Positions 9,184-20,214 of a DNA stretch of 64,000 nucleotides are shown piece by piece. A program made the position numbers and the translations under genes. The notes under the pieces are model-generated. The model was not told the origin of the DNA. It did no database searches and saw nothing but the letters and a program-made list of their open reading frames with translations. Origin of the DNA: Prorocentrum cordatum (taxonomy: Eukaryota; Sar; Dinophyceae; Prorocentrales; Prorocentraceae); assembly GCA_963575745.1 (NCBI GenBank), contig CAUYUJ010013858.1:152501-216500 (forward strand), in the 5' to 3' direction. Position 1 is the first letter of the stretch. Each line of letters begins with the position of its first letter.

Positions 9184-10646
9184 GTGTCGAGAGAGGGGCT
9201 TCTCCCGCCCAGCGCCTCCAAGCCCGCGGCGGCCCGCCGAGCGCTTGCCAGGCGGACTCGGGCACGAGTGCTGTGGCGGGCGGGCGCGCCGCGGCACGCC
9301 GCTGGTCGCGCCACGGCTCGCACACCGGGCAGGCTCGCGCCCCGGGGGCGGGAGGCTCTCTTGGTCGTCCTGGGCCTCCGGCAGCCTTGGCCGGGCCCCA
9401 GGGCCGCCCAAGCATGGGCTCAGGAGGAAGAGCCGGCCCCGGGGGAGGGCGGGGACCTCTCGGGCGGGCGGCAATTGGGGGCGAAGAAGGAGGCTCCACA
9501 AGGGACCGTTGAGGGCCCCTCTTGGAGCAAGGTGGTGCCCAAAAGGGGCCCTGAAGGGCCCCATTTGGGGCCCTTTTCTTCGCCCCCCACTTGGGTCACC
9601 CCCCCTTGCCGCCCGCCCAAACTTCTGGGGGCCCTGTGCTGCAAAAAGACAGGGCCTCGCACTTCTGGGCCTCTGCTTCGCCACCTCGCGCTCGCCCCGG
9701 CGGATCTGGGCGCCACGCAGACGCCCGCCATGCGCGGGCTCCTGGGCGGCCCCGCGCAGCGTGCGGCCGCGCTTCAAAGTCCTCGAGATCCCGCTAGCCA
9801 TAGTGGGCAAATTTTCCACCACCGCTGCCATAAATAGGACAGGGGAGAAGGGAGGATGAGTAGGTCCTCCTCCTCCTCATCCTCCTCCTCCTCCTCCTCC
9901 CTCTCCTACCTATGGTAGTGGTGGTGGAAATGTGGCCCATCAAGCCACGCTGGCCCTGCTGCTTCGCCAGAAGTGGTCTGAGAGTCACGGTGTTCAAGCT
10001 GACCTCAGCCTGGGTGGTCGAACCAACCTCTGACCCCAGAGAGGGGTAACTCGAATGGCTTGCGGGGGAGCTTCTGGGGAGCAAGATGAGGCCTTTCTCC
10101 AGTGAGGCAGGAGACGGGTGCTCGAGCCCCCCCCGTGGAGCCATTGTCGAAGCAGGCCTGGAACGACTGGCAAGGTTTCGGGCTGCGCTCAGACAGCCCC
10201 CTAGGGCCCTAGGTACAGCCGAGGCTGATTAGTAGGTGGACCCTGCCAAATTCGGGGTACGCTTGTGTCCTGTGCCTCGCGACCCATGCTTCCACATTCA
10301 TGTGGCCATGTGGCCCTTGGGAGAGTCGTGTGTCCTCTCGCGTGTCCTCTTCAATCCACCCTGGCTGCAGTCCCGGATGCCCTCCACCAGGCCCCCCCGA
10401 GCAGCCCCGGATGGCCTCCACAGGCCCCCCCGAGCAGTCCCGGCGGGCCTCGGCAGGCACCCGCGGAGGAGGCCCCCGGGGCGGTCTCGGCGCCCAACCC
10501 CCGGGGGGAGCGGAGGGCCCCAATAGGGTCGCCCCCCTGGGCGCGCACCGCCCCTCCGCGGCACAGTTGCCCTGCAGCGTTCGCGGCGGCGACGAGAGGC
10601 AGCAACGGGTGCGCACCGCGCGAAGCCTGGCGCGGCATTCCACCTA
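9184..10646. other. GC-rich region, no recognised gene
   Basis: Open frames on both strands overlap (for example 9037-9831 minus and 9154-9837 plus) and none has a family signature. A short TCC microsatellite lies at about 9866-9902. At 10370-10500 a degenerate CCCCCGAGCAG / GGCCTC repeat occurs. No splice-supported exon was found. Confidence 0.4.
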
Positions 10647-10831
10647 TACCCCGTCGGTCGTTGAAGGCAGGTGTTTCCGGATTCTCGGGCTCCAATTTGC
10701 TCCAAGCGCCTGCCTGCTTCGATGATCGAGTGGCTTCACCTTTTCCATCCTCCTTGGGGGGGGCGGAGCCCAATCTATTTTCATCGCCTTCCTACTTCAT
10801 GTGTCTACCTACTTCTTCCGACCGATGGGCA
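10647..10831. mobile_element. TIR element family C, copy 2
   Basis: Ends TACCCCGTCGGTCG and CGACCGATGGGCA. The interior matches the copy at 8496 (GTCGTTGAAGGC, GCCTGCTTCGATGATCG, GGCTTCACC, CCTACTTCATG). Length 185, one base shorter than copy 1. Confidence 0.7.
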
Positions 10832-10905
10832 CCCCTGGTAGAAACATGAAGTAGGAGGGCGGGTAGAGCAGATTGGGTCCAGGCTCTCCCAGAGAAGAAC
10901 AAAGC
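10832..10905 (-). mobile_element. Inverted fragment of family C
   Basis: Reverse complement of the right half of the neighbouring element: CATGAAGTAGGAGGGCG, GAGCAGATTGGGTCCAGGCT. Together with 10750-10831 it makes a palindrome. It may continue into a weak family D remnant (AATCCGCGCGGAGCG near 10940). Confidence 0.55.
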
Positions 10906-11166
10906 ACAGCACAAGCATATCGATTCGTGGCGCAAGGAATCCGCGCGGAGCGTCAAAAGTTTCTCTTACTCGTTCGCGGGATCTCCACTCCAGGCGCGCA
11001 CGCCTCCTCCTGCAAGAAGCAAGAGAGACTCGGCTAGGCGCCATGACTCGAAGGTAAAGCGTGCGTGCCCTTCTAAGCCACCCTGAGCATTTGGCTTGAC
11101 CCTTTAGCTGAGTTTTTGGGGGAGGCCCCGAGGGGACCGCCGCGCCTCAAGCCAAAGCTGTTCTGG

Positions 11167-11335
11167 TCGGTACGATCGAAGCGGGTACAGAACCAGCGGG
11201 TACGACCGGATTCGCTGTTGGCGTCGCCACGGATGTTGTCCAACTGATGCGCAGGGCCGCCTGCGCAACAGCCGCCGCTGTCGGCTTTGGACCACACTTG
11301 ACGTTGGGCATCGTAGCCATGCTTGTCCGTACCCA
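11167..11335. mobile_element. TIR element family B, copy 2
   Basis: Shares with 62446-62640 the motifs GATTCGCTGTTGGCGTCGCC, GTTGTCCAACTGATGCGCAG, CAACAGCCGCCGCTGTCGG, ACACTTGACGTTGGGCAT and the end CCGTACCCATGTCGGGCG. Its left end is diverged. Confidence 0.6.
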
Positions 11336-11404
11336 TGTCGGGCGCTCCGTGATTGGAGGAGCCAGGGGTCGGAGGAGGGCCCGTCGAGATCGGCCACGCG
11401 CAGA

Positions 11405-11548
11405 GGGGGGTGGGGGGAGGGGGGGGGCTTCTCTTAGAAGCACCCCTGCTTCTTGGAAGGCGCGGGCCTTCTCTATAGATGTAAGGCCGGCGCCTTCTAA
11501 GAAGCAGCCTCCTTCTAAGAAGCCCTCCCCCCTCCCCCCACCCCCTTG
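11405..11548. mobile_element. Foldback element family G, copy 2
   Basis: About 50-base inverted arms: GGGGGCTTCTCTTAGAAGCA, CTTCTTGGAAGGCGCGGGCC on the left and GGCGCCTTCTAAGAAGCAGC, TTCTAAGAAGCCCTCCCCCC on the right. Partner of 7627-7755; both are followed by CCCTTGTGCGCGCCGCC. Confidence 0.7.
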
Positions 11549-11817
11549 TGCGCGCCGCCAGCCGAGACAACGGCGGCCCCGCCCGGCGTTTTCTGTACCT
11601 GTTGGGCCTCCTGGGAGCTCCTCGTCGCCACGGCCGCATCCGGGGACAGATCTCGAGCGGACCTGGGCCGGCGGGAGAGCCGCTGTTATCTCCACTGGCC
11701 CTCCGGAGGGCGGGGGGGGGAGGCAGTGGTGGGGAGGACCCGGAGGAGGGGGGGGGAGGAGTGGGGAGATGCAGCGAGATTGCGCAGGGGAAGAGGTGGA
11801 AGAGGGAGAAGAAGGAG

Positions 11818-11846
11818 ATGCTGGTGATGATGTTGCCGATGCTGCC

Positions 11847-11925
<79 letters not shown>

Positions 11926-11926
11926 C

Positions 11927-11988
<62 letters not shown>

Positions 11989-12087
11989 CTGATGTGATGC
12001 TGATGCTGATGCTGATGCTGATGCTGCTGATGCTGATGGTGATGGTGATGGTGATGGTGATGATGCTGCTGATGCTGATGCTGATGC

Positions 12088-12119
<32 letters not shown>

Positions 12120-12660
12120 TTGATGCTGATGCTGATGCTGCTGCTGATGGTGGTGGTGGTGGTGGTTCTGGTGGTGGTGACGTTGATGATGATGACGACG
12201 ATGATGCTGATGATGTGGATGAGGATGATGATAAGGAGGATGAGCATGAGGATTATGAGGATGAGGAGGAGGAGGATCAGACTGATGAGGTGAGGATGAA
12301 GAGGAGGATGATAATGAGGTTGATGATGATGCTGCTGCTGATGATGATGAAGCTGATAATGATGATGATGCTGCTGATGCTGATGATGATGATGATGCTG
12401 ATGCTGATGCTGATGCTGTTGCGGATGATGATGATGTTGATGATGATGATGATGATGACGATGATGATGATGATGATGATGATGGTGATGGTGATGGTGA
12501 TGGTGATGATGATGATGGTGATGATGATGATGCTGCTGATGATGATGATGATCATGGTCGTTGTGGCGGTGGTGGTGTTGGCTGTGGTGGTGATGGTGGA
12601 GGCGGTAGTGGTGATGGTGGTGGCGGTGGTGGTTGTGACGATGATGATGATGAGGAGGGG
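11818..12660. repeat. ATG/GAT trinucleotide array with variants
   Basis: Over 800 bases of ATG triplets with blocks of CTGATG, GGTGAT and GTGGTG. Because the unit is three bases, all frames stay open, which produces long poly-Met, poly-Asp and poly-His frames such as the 603-codon minus frame. These are not genes. Confidence 0.9.
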
Positions 12661-12944
12661 AAGGAGGAGGAGGAGGACTAGGAGGAGGAGAGGGGAGGAT
12701 GAGGCAGGAGGAGGGAGGAGGGGGGGAGGGGAAGGATGCAGGGCCGAAACGCGCGCGATGCGCTCGTGCTGTTCCAGTGCGTAAGCGTATTTTCGATTGG
12801 TCGTAAGTTTTTTCCTGGTTGGCACGCTCCCTCCCAGAGTTCAGACCAGTCTCTTTACAACATTGTGTGTGCCTGTCTGCGGGATCGGGATGATGTCCCC
12901 AGTCGCCTAGTTGATGCGCGGATCGGATCGCGCGAGCAGAGCCC

Positions 12945-13070
12945 ATGATCGGAGACACGCTCGGTCAGAACCAAGTGAGGGCCGTCATCAGCACCATGCT
13001 GGAGGCCTCCAAGGAGTCCGCAGGCGGCGGTCTCGTCCAAGAGGCGGATGTGAAACAGAGCATACAGGCT
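12945..13070 (+). CDS. Possible first exon of the POLE2-like gene
   Basis: A plus frame from the ATG at 12945 reads VISTMLEASKESAGGG then LVQEADVKQSIQ. The pattern (helical, then a Gly-rich turn, then a second helix) could be part of the N-terminal helical domain of polymerase epsilon B-subunits, which is missing from the main exon downstream. After about 13075 the frame becomes His/Arg-rich and unlikely to be coding. A pyrimidine tract ending TTTTCTTGTTTCCAG (to 13140) is a candidate acceptor, but I could not join the two segments with certainty. It could instead be unrelated. Confidence 0.35.
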
Positions 13071-13249
13071 GAGTGGGCCGGAAGAGACCGCGGCCACAGG
13101 CACCACCACTCGCCGCCATTGCGCCTTTTCTTGTTTCCAGCTCGGCGGTGGGGATGTTGGAAGTCAGCCACTCGTGCCAGACTTCTTGTCTCTTCACTCA
13201 GCCTGAGTCGGTGCTTGTGGTGTTGCTCGCCTCTGCCCTCCGTGGAAGG

Positions 13250-14622
13250 TCGGAGATTTGGGCGACGGCACCTACGTGTACAACGTCCTCAAGGACGTGA
13301 AGCCTTGCGACTACGACCGCTCCTCGAAGGCGTGGGTGCTCTCGTCAAAGAGGCCGAAACTGTTCCCAGGCTGCGATGTGAAGTCAAAAATTTACGCCGA
13401 CCGCTACTTCATCCTGCTGCAGCGCCTGCTGTTAGAAAACAGGCTCGTGACCGAGGCGGAGGCGGCAGCGATTGGGGTGATGCCCAACCAGCGCGTACTG
13501 ACTCCAGTGGAATCGCTGGTGGGCAACCCGGGCCGGAAGCTCACCTTCGGCCTCATGTCGCGGGTTCAGGACGACAAGAGTCGTACTTGGGTGATTGAGG
13601 ATCTTAACAAGGTGTACCCAGTGGAGCTCGAGGTCGATACCACTCATCACCTCATGACGGATGGGTCATTCGTGCTCGCGGAAGGGGAAGTAGTCGGAGA
13701 CAAGTTTAGGATCCAGTCCTTACAGGTTCCTGACGCAGTGTCCCGTGCTGTATCCCTCGAAAAAGACTTGATACCAAGGCAGGGGTTTGGAGGCGATATC
13801 TCGGAAGAGCAGCTCGATCTGTTGGCCACCCACGAGTCTTCTCCAGAAAACGATGGCATGTTTGTAATCCTTTGTGAGGTGCATCTAGACAATCCAAGAG
13901 TCATCGAGAAATTGAGTGACGTTTTTCAGGGCTACGAGGAAAGTAGTCCGCCAGCGGCGTACATCTTTATGGGAAGCTTTTGCTCCTCCTCTTTCGTGCC
14001 CAGCGCCGATGGCGTCAGGCTTTACAAGGACGGTTTTGAGAGATTGAAGTTCATGATGAAGTCTTTGCCCAACCATGTTCAGAATGGCACGCGCTTCGTC
14101 TTCATCCCTGGTCCGCAAGACCCAGGAGCACAGACTCTGCCCCGAATGCCGCTGACGAACTTCTACACGTCGGACCTCGCGAAGGACATCCCGAACGTCA
14201 TCATGGCTTCGAATCCCTGCCGGGTGCGCCATTTCAGTCGCGAATTGGTGTTCTTCCGCCATGACGTGTTGCGGCTTCTCCGGCGGCACGAGATGCTACC
14301 GCTGCGGGACCCTCAGACCGGGGGCGCCCCATCGCCGCAGTATTTGCGCGAGGAGATGATCCGCTTCCTGGCAGACCAGGCGCACCTGGTGCCCCTCCCC
14401 CTGGAGGAGAGCAACATCCTCTGGGCTTACGACTTCGCGCTTCGCTTATATCCGCTGCCCCATGCTGCGTTCATAGGGGGTATAAGCGAAGCTTTTGACT
14501 GCAAGCACTTGGATAGCACCTTCTGTAGCGTAGGCCCCTTCTTCCGCGACGCCTCGTTCTACGCCTATTACCCGATCAAGGACATGCTAGAACCGTGCGA
14601 CATACCTGACCGTGGGGCTTGA
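13250..14622 (+). CDS. DNA polymerase epsilon subunit 2 (B-subunit), main exon
   Basis: Encodes about 455 residues of the small regulatory subunit of DNA polymerase epsilon, the leading-strand replicase in the nucleus. An OB-fold region lies near residues 95-125 (KLTFGLMSRVQDDKSR, TWVIEDLNKVYPVEL). The calcineurin-like phosphoesterase fold follows: MFVILCEVHLDNPRVIEKL, YIFMGSFCSS, RFVFIPGPQDPG near residue 280, LPRMPL, NPCRVRHFSRELVFFRHD, and WAYDFALRLYPLPH near residue 388. As in all B-subunits the metal-binding residues of the active phosphoesterases are missing, so the role is structural. The frame opens after a stop at 13204, and there is no good ATG at the start. Compared with the usual length of about 520-530, the N-terminal helical domain is lacking and should be in an upstream exon; the exon edge near 13250 is a guess. 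No intron interrupts the rest. Confidence 0.9.
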
Positions 14623-15560
14623 GTTTAGGTCCGTCAGCAGGAGCGGGGCATGGCATGTGCACGGGGCTGGTCTTTTCTGTTGCACTCCTTCGGCAGGTGT
14701 AGACGCTTCCGAGTAGCGTCGCAACGGCGAAGGTCAAGAGGATCCTGAGCCACGCACGTTGCACGGAAGTGTCGCAGTGCCCGTGTTGGCTTGTCAGTGC
14801 CAACGTAGCTGCAGCCACTGGCACGGGGACGCGTCGATGCGACGACGGCCGAGTGGCTGGGTGGCAGCTTCGAGGCAAATTCGCCCTACTCTGAATCCCG
14901 CTCCGCCCAGCTTCCCCACCAGTGGACGAAGGAAGGAGGCCTGAGGCAGAGTTTGGAGGGCAATGGCTCGAGTGGAGGCACGAAGCGTGGGCGCCATTAC
15001 AGCACAGTGGACATAGAATGACCACTAAACCGTTAACACCTACAGCGAGTCGCCGCCGCCCCCTGCCTTGGCCTCGTAGCCTCTGGGCGCGTCTTGGCCT
15101 TTGTGGATTCCCTCGTCGGGCCTCCCGGTTTATAGCCAGTTGTGGGCCTGGGGTCTTCTGTCCTCACCTCATGCCGTCCCTCGGAGGCTCCCCTTGTAGT
15201 TTTCGAGGGCCATCATCTGCCGCTCCAGCCCCTGCGTTGGAGAGCGCAGAACGGGTTTGCACAATGCCGCGCAGATCCGTTCAAGCCATTTTTGGGATAT
15301 CCTGTCCTCCTGGGGCCGTCACTGGGAGGTCCATATCTGTCGGTGTAGTCATCTTGCCACTCCATTCCGAGCCCTTTTCGGGCATTCTGTCTTCCCAAGG
15401 CTGCCACTGGGAGGTCCACTGTAGCCTGCTAGGGCCACCTTGCTGCTTCCTTCATGCCCACTTCTTTCGGCGGTGCACAATGCAGGTCCCACGAGCGTGC
15501 AACGCACAGTCCCTTTGTGTAGCATTTACAAGGGGTCGCTACCCTCGTTAAGTGTTCCCG
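14623..15560. other. Region downstream of POLE2, no gene recognised
   Basis: GC-moderate sequence with overlapping frames on both strands. At 15290-15420 a phrase of about 85 bases is duplicated (GGGCCGTCACTGGGAGGTCC / GGCTGCCACTGGGAGGTCC). No domain, exon or RNA gene was recognised. Confidence 0.4.
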
Positions 15561-15704
15561 TTGATGATGCCACTTGTTGCAAGTTGGTTGTGTGATTCCC
15601 TGAGTATTTTCCCTTGAAGTCTGCGCGTGTTCCCCAATCAGTGCTTGCAATGACGGGGTCCTAGCGAATGTTGAAGGATTTGGCGAAAGTTCCCCGCCGA
15701 TTTT

Positions 15705-15830
15705 GGTGGCAGGCTGGGTTCCCGGGTTCCCGGGTTCCCGGTTCCGGGTTCCCGGGTTCCCAGTTCCGGGTTCCGGGCCGATTTCGGAGGGCGGCGAGGT
15801 TCCTGGGTTCCCGGGTTCCTGGCCGATTTT
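15705..15830. repeat. TTCCCGGGTTCC repeat
   Basis: Tandem TTCCCGGGTTCC / GTTCCGGG units in slightly variable register. Confidence 0.75.
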
Positions 15831-15834
15831 CTTA

Positions 15835-16095
15835 TCGATCGGTCTCACCATCGATCTCATTACCGATTTCTCGATCGATCTCACCATCGATCTCACAATC
15901 GATCTCATTATCAATCTCACAAGCGATCTCACAAGAGATCGCATGAGAGATCTCGCGATCGATCTCACTATCGATCATCTCATTGAATCGATTTTACTCT
16001 CGGTCTCATGATCGACCTCACAATCGTCCTCACTATCGATTACACTATCGATCTCATTATCGATCTCACAATCGATCTCAAGATCCATAGTATCA
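15835..16095. repeat. CGATCTCA repeat tract
   Basis: Units of about 12-16 bases such as CATCGATCTCATTATCGAT and CTCACAATCGATC recur. It is AT-richer than the surroundings and follows directly after the TTCCCGGG tract. Confidence 0.75.
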
Positions 16096-16204
16096 ATTTT
16101 CAAGTCATCCACTTATTGGGTTTTTGCCAGGTGTAACATAACTTTACAGAAATATATACACATAGTACTCCGGCGAATCGGAGGGGACGGGGGAGCTGCA
16201 ACGC

Positions 16205-16690
16205 CACGACTCGCGCTGGCGCCGTTTTAGAACCAGCTGCCCCTAGAGCCAGTCCCGAACGGCGCCGGCGCGATCCACGACGCTACCAAGACGGGAGGGG
16301 GGCCGTGGTTGAGGACCAGTAGCCGGCGTTGTCGCGTTCCCGAAGATCCGAAGCCATCGACAAATTGCAACACATAAGCCAAACTCAGCCAGAGCCCTTG
16401 ACCCCATCTCCTTGTGCCACTTTTCAAGCCCGATCGATTTGTGACGGTCCGGGGGCCCCCAATCGGGCGAAAACGCGCGTTGTGCAAACATTGCAGCACA
16501 CGGCACACGGCTCTCAGTGTCAGCGCGTTCTTTGCTGTGTGAACACACTCTCCCAAAGTATGTTCCGAGGAGTGGGGGTCGATGCATCACACCGCATCGC
16601 CGATGCATCGGAGATGCATCTCGATGTGGGGCCCGACTTTCTCAACGCCGGCGTCGCTGATGCATCGGCGATGCATCGGCGCGACCCTCC
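16205..16690. other. No gene; GATGCATCGG repeats at the end
   Basis: Frames on both strands overlap without domains. From about 16580 to 16690 the motif GATGCATCGGCGATG and relatives recur; similar phrases are at 24560-24675. Confidence 0.4.
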
Positions 16691-16691
16691 G

Positions 16692-16890
16692 ACTACACAC
16701 ATGCGATGTCTGGACATTTTCAGTACGGGGCCACCCATCAGTTCCGGCCCTTCCCCTGGAACTGGCTTTGTCATCTTGAGTCGTTGTGTTGACGGCCCGC
16801 GGCCCAGCAGAAGGGCCCCCAGATGCCCAGAACGACCAAAGTTAAAGAGTTCCCGCCCCGATTTTGTAAGGACGCGAGCACGTCTGTACC
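16692..16890 (+). mobile_element. TIR element family E, copy 2
   Basis: Contains ACATGCGATGTCTGGACATT, TTCCGGCCCTTCCCCTGGAA, GTCATCTTGAGTCGT, GTTGACGGCCCGCGGCCCAG and CGATTTTGTAAGGACGCGAG in the same order as the copy 370 bases downstream. More diverged than that copy. Confidence 0.6.
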
Positions 16891-17060
16891 CCCTCCGGGT
16901 CGCCTCTATCAGGAGGGGAATAGACACAGACACAATCAATCGTCGATCACAGGAACGTGTGGGAAGTGGAGGGAAGACGAACACCCAGAGAACATGGGGG
17001 AAATAGAGGGCATCCTTGAATATTTGTGTCTCTTGATTCGTGTGTCCCTGGGCCCCTTCA

Positions 17061-17250
17061 CTCCCAGACATGCGACGTCCTGTTTTTTTCAGGACGGCGT
17101 CCCCACAAGCCCCGACCCTTTCCCCGGGGCTGGTTTTTCATCCTGAGTCGTTTTTTGACGGTCCCGAGGCCCGGCGAGGGCCCCCAGGGGCCGAAGTTGC
17201 CCAAACACCTCCCGTCTTGATTTTTTCACGACGCGATCACGTCTTGGCTC
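17061..17250 (+). mobile_element. TIR element family E, copy 3
   Basis: Starts CCCAGACATGCGACGTCCTG and ends GATCACGTCTTGGCTC. Carries CATCCTGAGTCGTTTTTTGA, CGGTCCCGAGGCCCGGCGAG and TCTTGATTTTTTCACGACGC, the reverse complement of the element at 7442-7628. Confidence 0.7.
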
Positions 17251-17329
17251 TAAGCCGAGTTTTTATTATCATTGTTAGTATTATATATATATGTGTAGAT
17301 GAAAGAGCGCGCCCGCATCGCCGGGAATA

Positions 17330-17515
17330 CGGCAAGGGGGGCCCCAGCTTCAAGCTACCCCCCCCTTTCCAAAAGGGGGGCGGGAGCTTCCGAAGCTACC
17401 CCCCCCTCCCTTCTGTGAGGGTTTCTAAGCTAGGGGGGCCCTGGCTAAAGGGGGGGCTTCGAAGCTACCCCCCCCCTCCCTCCCTTTTCCGGGGCTCTGG
17501 CAAAATGGCGGAATC
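17330..17515. repeat. C-rich flank with AGCTTC/GAAGCTACC units
   Basis: Runs of C separated by AGCTTCCGAAGCTACC-like words. Complementary G-rich sequence lies at 20215-20790 on the far side of the large array between them. Confidence 0.65.
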
Positions 17516-17574
17516 CTTGACGACAGGTGCGCACCGTAGCGCTAGAGAACGCATTTGAGAATAACGTCGACCAT

Positions 17575-19995
17575 TGGTTCGGTGTCTGGTTTTTTTGTTT
17601 TCTCGGCCCCTGGTTCGTAGTCTCGTTTTCTCGGGTCCTGATTCATTTTATCGTTTTCTCGTTTTCTCGGCCCCTGCTTCGTTTTCTCGTTTTCTTGTGT
17701 TTTCGGCCCCTGGGTCGTGGTCTCGTTTTCTCGTTTCCTCGGCTCCTGGGTCGTGGTCTCGTTTTCTCGAGCCAAGCGTCTTCTGGTGATCTCGGCCCTT
17801 GGGTCGTGGTTTCCTCGGACCCTGGTTCGTTTTCTCGTTTTCTCGTTTTCTCGGCCCTTGGGTCATGGGTCGCTTTCGCGTTTTATCATTTCTTCGGCCC
17901 CTGGGTCATGGTCTCGTTTTCTCGGACGCTGGCATGTTTTCTCGTTTCCTCGTTTTCTCGGCCCCTGGGTCGTGGTCTCGTTTTCTTGGCCCTGATTCCT
18001 TTTATCGTTTTCTCGTTTTCTCGGCCCCTGGATCGTGGTCTCGTTTTCTCGGGGCCTTGTTCGTTTTCTAGTTTTAGTTTTCTCGGCCCCTGGGTCGTGG
18101 TCTCGTTTTCTCGGCCCCTGATTCCTTTTATCGTTTTCTCGTTTTCTCGGCCCCTGGGTCGTGGTCGTGTTTTCTCTGACCCTGGTTCGTTTTCGCGTTT
18201 TCTGTGCCCTTGGGTCGTGGTCTCGTTTTCTCGGGCCCCGGTTCGTTCTCTCGTTTTCTCGTTTTCTCGGTTTTTGTTTTTTTGTTGTGTTGGTCTTTCG
18301 GGCTTGGTTCGTGATCACGTGTTCTTGTTTTCTCGGCCCATGGGTCGTGGTGCCATTGTTCCTCGGACCCTTGTTCGTTTTCTCGTTTTCTCGTGTTCTC
18401 GGCACCTGGGTCGTGGTCTCGTTTTCTCTGACCCTGGTTCGTTGTTTGTTTTCTCGGCCCCTGGATCGTGGTCCCGTTTTCTCGGACCCTGGTTCGGTTT
18501 CTCGTTTCTCCGTTTCTCGGTCCCTGGATTGTGGTTTTGTTTTCTTTGACCCTGGTTCGTTATCTCGTTTTCTCGTTTTCTCTGCCCCTGGGTCGTGGTC
18601 TCGTTTTCTCGGGCGCTGGTTGGTTTTCTCGTTTTCTCCTTGTCTCGGCCCCTGGGTCGTGGTCTCGGTTTCTCGGGCCCTGGTTCGTTCCCTCGTTTTC
18701 TCTGCCCCTGGGTGTTTGTTTCGTTTTCTCGGCCCCTGGTTCGTTGTCTTGTTTTCTCGTTTTCTCGGCCCCTGGGTCGTGGTCTCGTTTTCTCTGACCC
18801 TGATTCGTTGTCCTGTTTTCTTGTTTTACCGTCCCCTGGTCAGTTTTCTCGGACCCTGGTTCGTTTCTCGTTGTCATGGTGTTTCTGCTCCTGGGTCGTG
18901 GTCCAGTTTTCTCGGACCCTGATTCGTTTTATAGTTTTCGCGTTGTCTCTGCCCCTTGGTCGTGGTCTCGTTTTCTCGGATCCCGTTTCGTTCTCTCGTT
19001 TTCTCGTTTTCTCGGCTCCTGGGTCGTGGTCTCGTTTTCTCGGGCCTTGGTTCGTTGTCGCGTTTTCTCTGCCCCTGAGTCGTGGTTTTGGTTTTCTCTG
19101 ACCCTGGTTCGTTTTCCCGTTTTTTTCGTGTTCTCTGCCCCTGGGTCGTCGTCCGTTTTCTCTGACCCTGGTTCGTGTTCTCGTTTATTGTTTTCTCGGC
19201 GGCTGGGTCGTGGTCCAGTGGTCTCTGACCCTGGTTAGTGTTCTCGTGTTCTTGTTTTCTCGGCCCCTGGGCTGTGGTCTCTTTTTCTCGGACGCTGGCT
19301 TGTTTTCTCGTTTCCTCGTTTTCTCGGCCCTTGGTTTGTAGTCTCGTTTTCTCGGGTCCTGATTCCTTTTATCGTTTTCTCGTTTTCTCGGCCCCTGGGT
19401 CGTGGCCTCGTTTTGCAGGACCGATATTCGCGTTTTCTCGGCCTGCGTCGTGGTCTCGTTTGCTCGGACTTTGGTTTGTTTTCCCGTTTTCTCGTGTTCT
19501 CGGACCCTGGTTCATTGTCTCGTTTTCTCGGCTTCTGGGTGTTTGTATCGTTTTCTCGGGCCCTGGTTCTTTTTCTCGTTTCTCGTCTTCTCGGCCCTTG
19601 GGTCGTGTTCTTGCTTTCTCGGGCCCTGGTTCGTTTTCTCGTTGTCCGTTTTCTCGGCCCCTGAGTCGTGGTTTCGTTTTCTCGGGCACTGGTTGTTTTC
19701 TCGTTGTCTCGTTTTGTCTGCCCCTGGCTCGTGATCTCGTTTTATCGGACCCTGGTTCGTTTTCGCGTTTTCTCTGCCCCTGGGTCGTCGTCTCGTTTTC
19801 TCTGACCCTGGTTCGTGTTCTCGTTTCTTGGTTTCTCGGCGCCTGGGTCGTAGTCCAGTTTTCTCTGACCCTGGTTTGTGTTCTCGTTTTCTTGTTTTCT
19901 CGGCCCCTGGGCTGTGGTCTCTTTTTCTCGGACGCTGGTTTGTTTTCTCGTTTCCTTGCCTTCTCAGCCCCTGGGTCGTGGTCTCGTTTCTCTGA
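17575..19995. repeat. 2.4 kb degenerate minisatellite
   Basis: Variable units built from TTTTCTCGGCCCCTGGGTCG, TGGTCTCGTTTTCTCG and GGACCCTGGTTCG, overall about 55 bases. The unit drifts across the array. All plus frames read Phe/Ser/Arg-rich nonsense and all minus frames read Arg/Glu/Lys-rich nonsense. They are long because the array lacks stops, not because of coding. Confidence 0.9.
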
Positions 19996-20214
19996 CCCTG
20001 GGTCGTCGTTGTCGTCGGTCGTCGGTCGCGCGTCGTCCGTCGTCCGTCGCCGTCTTCGCATGACCTCGTCCTCGTCGTGACGACCACGACGAGGTCATAC
20101 GAAGACGGCGACAATGACGGCGACGGCGGCGACAACGACGACGAGGACGACGACGGCGTCGTACGAAGACGTCGAGCGACGGCGATGGCAACGACGACGG
20201 CGACGGGGGGGGAT
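19996..20214. repeat. CGTCGT / GACGACG inverted tract
   Basis: GTCGTCGTTGTCGTCGGTCG-type sequence switches at about 20080 to its complement (ACGACCACGACGAGGTCATA), making an imperfect palindrome. GCATGACCTCGTCCTCGTC and GACGAGGTCATACGAAGAC form the arms. Confidence 0.6.

Noticed and set aside
11147-12958. 603-codon minus-strand frame
   Set aside because: Mostly poly-His, poly-Ser and poly-Ile from the ATG array; no start, splice or domain support.
17527-20080. Long open frames (up to 340 codons) on both strands
   Set aside because: They run through a degenerate minisatellite without stops; the readings are Phe/Ser or Arg/Glu repeats with no domain.
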